64,000 nucleotides of DNA from JAUVZF01 sp964539385 (GTDB lineage: Bacteria > Planctomycetota > Phycisphaerae > FEN-1346), in NCBI GenBank assembly GCA_964539385.1, contig CAZIJC010000006.1:4568-68567 (forward strand). Reading direction: 5' to 3'. Positions 61,101 through 64,000 of this stretch are shown here, piece after piece. Under the pieces are notes generated by a model. The model was not told the DNA's origin. It ran no database searches and saw nothing but the letters and a program-made list of their open reading frames with translations. Position numbers and translations under genes: made by a program. Numbering within the stretch: the stretch's first letter is position 1; each line of letters begins with the position of its first letter.

Positions 61101-61576
61101 AGTTCGGGATGAGCATCAGCGCGCTCGATTCCTACATCATCGCCCTGGGGCGGACGCGCGACGGGCGGGCCCTGGCGCCGATCCTCGAAAAGGTAGCGCT
61201 GCTGGATGCCTCGAAGGAGTTCTCGCACCACCGGGCCTGCGCCCTGGCGCTTGAGGCGCTGGCGGGTGCGGGCGCGTCGAACGTGCCGAGGGCCGAACGG
61301 AAACGGGCCGCCGCGGCCCTGGCGGCGCTCCTTGCCAAGCGGGGCATGACCGGCTACGCCACGCCGACGGTCGATGCCGCCAAGGCCCAGACCGAGCCGA
61401 GCCGCACGTCCACCGTCCCGCGGAGCAACTCGCTGCGCGAACTCGTGCTCGCCCGGGCGCTGTATCGCTGCGGCGACCACGAGGGGGTGGGCGAGACGAT
61501 CCTGCGCGCCTACGCCGCCGACCTTCGCGGCCACTACGCCCGCCACGCACAGGCGGTGCTGGCCGAGACGAAGTAG
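58124..61576 (+). CDS. Exported double FAD-dependent oxidoreductase with inserted discoidin-like and C-terminal helical domains
   Basis: 1150 aa. Signal peptide about 1-25. First FAD-binding motif VDVVVVGGSTAGVEAAVAA (about 41-58). About 145-270 resemble an F5/8-type carbohydrate-binding unit (VTILCDLGKPQDVAEVRAVV, AVETSADGKVWADA). The first oxidoreductase unit resumes and ends near 540. A second nucleotide-binding motif YDVVVIGGGTGGAPAGIGA begins near 553, with IDSTGNADIAAAAGAE and the end motif IPVIRMQPCVQNQGYAAG. The last 200 residues are HEAT-like helices. TATACT (58083-58088) is a possible -10. Substrate unknown. Confidence 0.8.
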   Translation: MDSLLFLMVAAALLAAVWVPVVADAAVVNESARRIPVAYDVDVVVVGGSTAGVEAAVAATRAGATVFLAAPRPYLGEDICATKRLWLEAGETPPTPLGLKLFSDTGEAPAQKDPRALPFTYKADLPSAGVHKDRRPPRLTDGRLGPPETESVQYDGDVTILCDLGKPQDVAEVRAVVFHRAGDFGLGGAAVETSADGKVWADAVALGPGASGGDSITATAPIGATLRHARFRFKRAEGTKRILLGEIMLLRPKGQTTADVATAGAPVSRGPVRPMHVKKALDEAALAAGVKFLFGCYVTDVLTDAAGKPAGIVMANRSGRQAVPAKVIIDATDRAHVARMAGAEFRPYPKGKQEFKHVVIGGDVQKAGGVSGRKVGLRFGAAEIIEYTLRLPMADSSYASFAEANQKAIDATFHPRQLDASEIPFQVPPDSVRGRASMTGEWPGAAKADLDAFRPAAPERLYVLGGCADVPRDVAARLLRPTALMAVGSRIGQAAAAEAKQIGKLHGVRLAGAKGQPATGGDVKEFLRGVRPTQGGLATVPANERSLPVLGTYDVVVIGGGTGGAPAGIGAGRHKARTLVVEYLHGLGGVGTLGMITKYYHGYRGGFTAEADAGTKAIGARVWGIGKAEYWRRANRKAGAEVWFWCLGCGAFVEDGTVKGAVVATPEGRGVVLAKTVIDSTGNADIAAAAGAETTYTGGGHMGIQGTGLPPIQLGAGYTNTDYTFADDTDVVDFWHLFVTAREKFRGAYDLGQLVDTRERRRIVGDVTITPMDMMLGRTWPDTISVHKSNFDSHGFTVHPIFLLRPPDRAGLTVYVPFRALLPKGLDGIVVTGLGASAHRDAIPVIRMQPCVQNQGYAAGTAGAIAARSAASIRNIDLRSVQEHLVAKESLPKAVLEFKDTFPLPKERVAEAVRNAGKTGGGHAALAVILAQPETAVPLLRRAHKAAKSADEALAYAHVLGMMWDPTGVETLIRQVQSAEAFDKGWNYRGMGQFGMSISALDSYIIALGRTRDGRALAPILEKVALLDASKEFSHHRACALALEALAGAGASNVPRAERKRAAAALAALLAKRGMTGYATPTVDAAKAQTEPSRTSTVPRSNSLRELVLARALYRCGDHEGVGETILRAYAADLRGHYARHAQAVLAETK

Positions 61577-61692
61577 GCCGGTGCGCGCCCCGGTGCCTTG
61601 CGATGCTGCCGGGGCGACGCTTCGCTTTGCCCCGGCCTACATGCTCCTGACTAGCCGCGAGCGTGAGCGAGCGGCAGAATGAAAGGCCACCC

Positions 61693-63513
61693 GTGCGACA
61701 GGTTCTACCTGCACTCATCCTGGCGATGCTTCTTGGGATTGCCGCCGCGTGCGGCGCCAAGGAGTTCCACGTCGCGCCCGGCGGCGGCGACGAGAATCCC
61801 GGCGCGCAGGCCGCGCCGTTTGCGACGATTCGGCGGGCTCAGGAGGCCGTGCGGGCGCTCGGCGCGAAGGGCCTCGCCGAAGACGTGACGGTCGTCCTCG
61901 GCGGCGGGACGTATCGGCTCGCAGAGCCGCTCGTTTTCGGGCCGCAGGATGGAGGCACGGCGCAGCACGCCGTCACGTACGCGGCGGCGGAGGGCGAGAC
62001 GGTCACGATAAGCGGAGGCCGTGTCGTTACCGGCTGGAAACGCAGCGCGCGGGACGTCTGGACCGCACGGGTGCCGGGCGTCGCAGGGGGCACGTGGTAT
62101 CCGCGTCACCTGTGGGTGGGTGGAAGAAGGGCCGTCCGCGCCCGTACGCCGAACGCTGACGGGGACAGGCCGTACCGGCAGTTGACTGACGGCGGCGTCT
62201 CGAAGGACCTGAAGACGTTTACCATCACGCTCCCGCCCGGGACGGTCCGGAAGTGGCCGGGCCTTGAGGACACCGAAGTGGTGGTCCTGAAACTGTGGTC
62301 GGCGCTGCGGAAGCGTGTGGCCGCGGTGGACGAGCAGACGGGCGTGGCGACCCTGCGCCCGCCGCACGTCAAGGGAAGCGCGGGCAACCGGGCCCGCAAG
62401 GGGATGTGGTGCTGGTTCGAGAACTCTCCCGATTTTCTCGACGTGCCCGGCGAATGGTACCTCGACCGCGCCGGCGGCGTCCTCTCGTACATGCCCCGCG
62501 CGGGCGAGAATCCGGCGAAGGTCGAGGTCGTCGTGCCCGCGCTCTCGCGGCTCGTCGTCGTCGAAGGCACGCCGGAGCGTCCCGTCCGCAATCTGCATTT
62601 TGCCGGCATCCGCTTCGCCCACACCGACTGGGCCCCGCCGGCGCCCGGCCACGACGGTCGCCAGGCGTTCTTCTGGTACGCCGGGGCGGAGGGCGTCACG
62701 GAGCAGCAGGCGCATCCGAAGTCGGCGATCCACTGGCGGTGGGCCGTCGGGTGCAGCCTGACCGGCTGCGAGGTCTCGCGCACCGGCGCGACGGCCGTGC
62801 GGCTGGAGACGGGGTGTTCGGACTGCCGCGTCGAGGCCGGCCGCATCTTCGACGTCGCGGGCAACGGCATCATGGTGGGCGTGCACCACGACCCCTCCGC
62901 CGCGCAGCGTGGCAAATCGCCGCCGGGCGCGACGGCGCCGCTCCTGCCGCGCCCGGAACTGCCGCACCACGTCCAGGTGACCAACAACCACGTGCGCGCC
63001 TGCGGCGTGACGTTTCCGGGGGCGGTGGGCATCTGGGTCGGCTTCGCGCGCGACATCCGCGTGGCCCACAACCTCGTGTATGACATGCCGTACACGGGCA
63101 TCTCGATCGGGTGGAAGTGGAACACCGAGCCGACCAGCGCCGCCCGCCACCTCGTCGAGCACAACCACATCCACGGCTGCCTGACGCGGTTGGCCGACGG
63201 CGGCGGCATCTACTCGCTTGGATGCATTCCGGGGACGGCCCTTCGGGGGAACCTGATTCACACCATGCGCCGCAGCCCGTTCGCGCACGGTGCGCCGAAC
63301 AACGGCATCTTCTTCGACGAGGGCTCGAAGGGGTTCCTCGTCGCGGACAACGTCATCTACGAGACCGCGGGCGAGGCCGTCCGTTTCAACCGCTCGAAGA
63401 AGGAGTGGCACACCTGGCGCGACAACGTCCTGGGCGAGAAAGCGGACGCCGCGCGCCTGGAGGCGATCCGGGCGACGGCAGGCCTTGAGCACGACTACCG
63501 GAGCCGCCCCTGA
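61693..63513 (+). CDS. Secreted right-handed parallel beta-helix protein
   Basis: 606 aa from the GTG after AAAGG. Signal peptide to about 20. The opening KEFHVAPGGGDENPGAQAAPFATIRRAQEAV is the DUF1565-like start of many polysaccharide lyases and epimerase-like proteins. About 290-560 hold PbH1-type turns (VEAGRIFDVAGNGIMVGVHH, IRVAHNLVYDMPYTGISIGW, FLVADNVIYETAGEAVRFN). Probably acts on or binds polysaccharide. Follows the FAD protein by 116 nt. Confidence 0.82.
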   Translation: MRQVLPALILAMLLGIAAACGAKEFHVAPGGGDENPGAQAAPFATIRRAQEAVRALGAKGLAEDVTVVLGGGTYRLAEPLVFGPQDGGTAQHAVTYAAAEGETVTISGGRVVTGWKRSARDVWTARVPGVAGGTWYPRHLWVGGRRAVRARTPNADGDRPYRQLTDGGVSKDLKTFTITLPPGTVRKWPGLEDTEVVVLKLWSALRKRVAAVDEQTGVATLRPPHVKGSAGNRARKGMWCWFENSPDFLDVPGEWYLDRAGGVLSYMPRAGENPAKVEVVVPALSRLVVVEGTPERPVRNLHFAGIRFAHTDWAPPAPGHDGRQAFFWYAGAEGVTEQQAHPKSAIHWRWAVGCSLTGCEVSRTGATAVRLETGCSDCRVEAGRIFDVAGNGIMVGVHHDPSAAQRGKSPPGATAPLLPRPELPHHVQVTNNHVRACGVTFPGAVGIWVGFARDIRVAHNLVYDMPYTGISIGWKWNTEPTSAARHLVEHNHIHGCLTRLADGGGIYSLGCIPGTALRGNLIHTMRRSPFAHGAPNNGIFFDEGSKGFLVADNVIYETAGEAVRFNRSKKEWHTWRDNVLGEKADAARLEAIRATAGLEHDYRSRP

Positions 63514-63540
63514 CAGCGTTGTGCTGGTCCGTGCGCGGCG

Positions 63541-63780
63541 TCAGGTCACGACCTCGTTCTTCGGACGCTGGATGAAGAAGTAGATCAGCGCGCCGATGAT
63601 CCCGGTGAACACGATCACCAGGATCCAGATCAGTTTCATGTTGTTCTCGCTGGGCGTGTGGCTGATGGCGTCGATGAGCATCCACAACCAGAACCCGAAC
63701 AGCGCGATGCCCAACAGTCCAAAGACGACCATGAACAGACATGCTCCGGCGCCGCCTGCGGCGTCTGGACCAGACTCCAT
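63541..63780 (-). CDS. PLDc_N-type small membrane protein
   Basis: 79 aa with two transmembrane helices; FGFWLWMLIDAI, then KLIWILVIVFTGIIGALIYFF and RPK is the PLDc_N (phospholipase D nuclease N-terminal) pattern, here without a nuclease. AAAGGGGACG precedes the ATG. Function unknown. Confidence 0.85.
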   Translation of the reverse strand: MESGPDAAGGAGACLFMVVFGLLGIALFGFWLWMLIDAISHTPSENNMKLIWILVIVFTGIIGALIYFFIQRPKNEVVT

Positions 63781-63908
63781 AAGCGTCCCCTTTCCCTGAC
63801 GTGATGTGGTCCCCGTGGCCGCAACTTAGACGGCGCGAGCGGGCTTGGCAACTTAAAAAAAACCGCTGGCCGCCGAGCCGTTAGGCGGTGCCTGCGGCCG
63901 GGGCCGGG

Positions 63909-64000
63909 TCACTTCTTCTTCTGCGCTTCGGGCGGGTTCTCCCACACCTCTTTGAGGACCTTGGCCATGTCGGGATCGTGCACGAGGACCTCGGCGCGGA
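63909..64000 (-). CDS. 3' end of a minus-strand gene, truncated by window edge
   Basis: The last 29 codons read RAEVLVHDPDMAKVLKEVWE, then NPPEAQKKK and a TGA stop. The lysine end and composition look like real coding sequence. The start lies beyond the window, so no function can be given. Confidence 0.5.
   Translation of the reverse strand, partial: RAEVLVHDPDMAKVLKEVWENPPEAQKKK

Noticed and set aside
58082..61546. 1154-codon antisense open frame opposite the FAD protein
   Set aside because: No domain is recognisable and the plus-strand gene has full FAD motifs and a signal peptide.

Overview
The window is GC-rich (high-60s % by eye), opens on a scaffold gap (N at 1-51), and looks like a planctomycete or close relative, probably from a metagenome assembly. 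The reasons are: several Tat-exported sulfatases; two Tat-exported Gfo/Idh/MocA proteins; families common in planctomycetes (YdjY-like, DUF6599, DUF4159 with terpene-cyclase-like repeats, helix-turn-helix/receiver fusions); many small lipoproteins; RodA/FtsW and ABC proteins with large inserts; and several families of GC-rich palindromic repeats. No rRNA or tRNA gene was recognised.

Layout. 239-1399: exported YdjY/ExbD-like protein. 5005-1488 (minus): a futalosine-pathway menaquinone operon, mqnA-mqnC-HD-type protein-MTAP-like phosphorylase. 5155-7513: four envelope lipoproteins. 7800-9719: asnB. 9804-12008: purB with a PIN toxin-like pair lodged behind it and a second, diverged copy of the purB 3' end beyond the pair. 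12177-16815: regulator, DUF167, metallopeptidase, methyltransferase, then rpsP-trmD-rplS without rimM. 16897-18924: ABC exporter. 18925-22780: replication region, dnaA-dnaN-DUF721, with candidate oriC sequences on both sides of dnaA. 22822-33159: a catabolic or glycan island with three sulfatases, two ferredoxin-tailed aldo/keto reductases, a SASA esterase and a TIM-barrel protein. 33373-42103: DUF4159 protein, gyrB, oxidoreductase, rmuC. 42241-42810: a REP-associated tyrosine transposase (RAYT) between arrays of palindromic repeats. 43129-49750: LOG protein, argB, purN, pabB-pabC. 49813-55132: lipoproteins, a TPR protein and RodA/FtsW. 55336-63513: oxidoreductase, HEAT protein, hicBA, a double FAD oxidoreductase and a beta-helix protein. 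The window ends inside a minus-strand gene.

The most interesting signal is the RAYT and its probable substrate. A hairpin with constant flanks (GTTAGCCGC before, GCGCG after) and a variable stem occurs about 14 times. Copies crowd around the RAYT gene, and others sit between genes, form the last codons and stop of one gene, and lie in frame inside pabB. A different palindrome lies in frame inside asnB. Second in interest is the purB 3'-end duplication flanking a small toxin-antitoxin-like pair.
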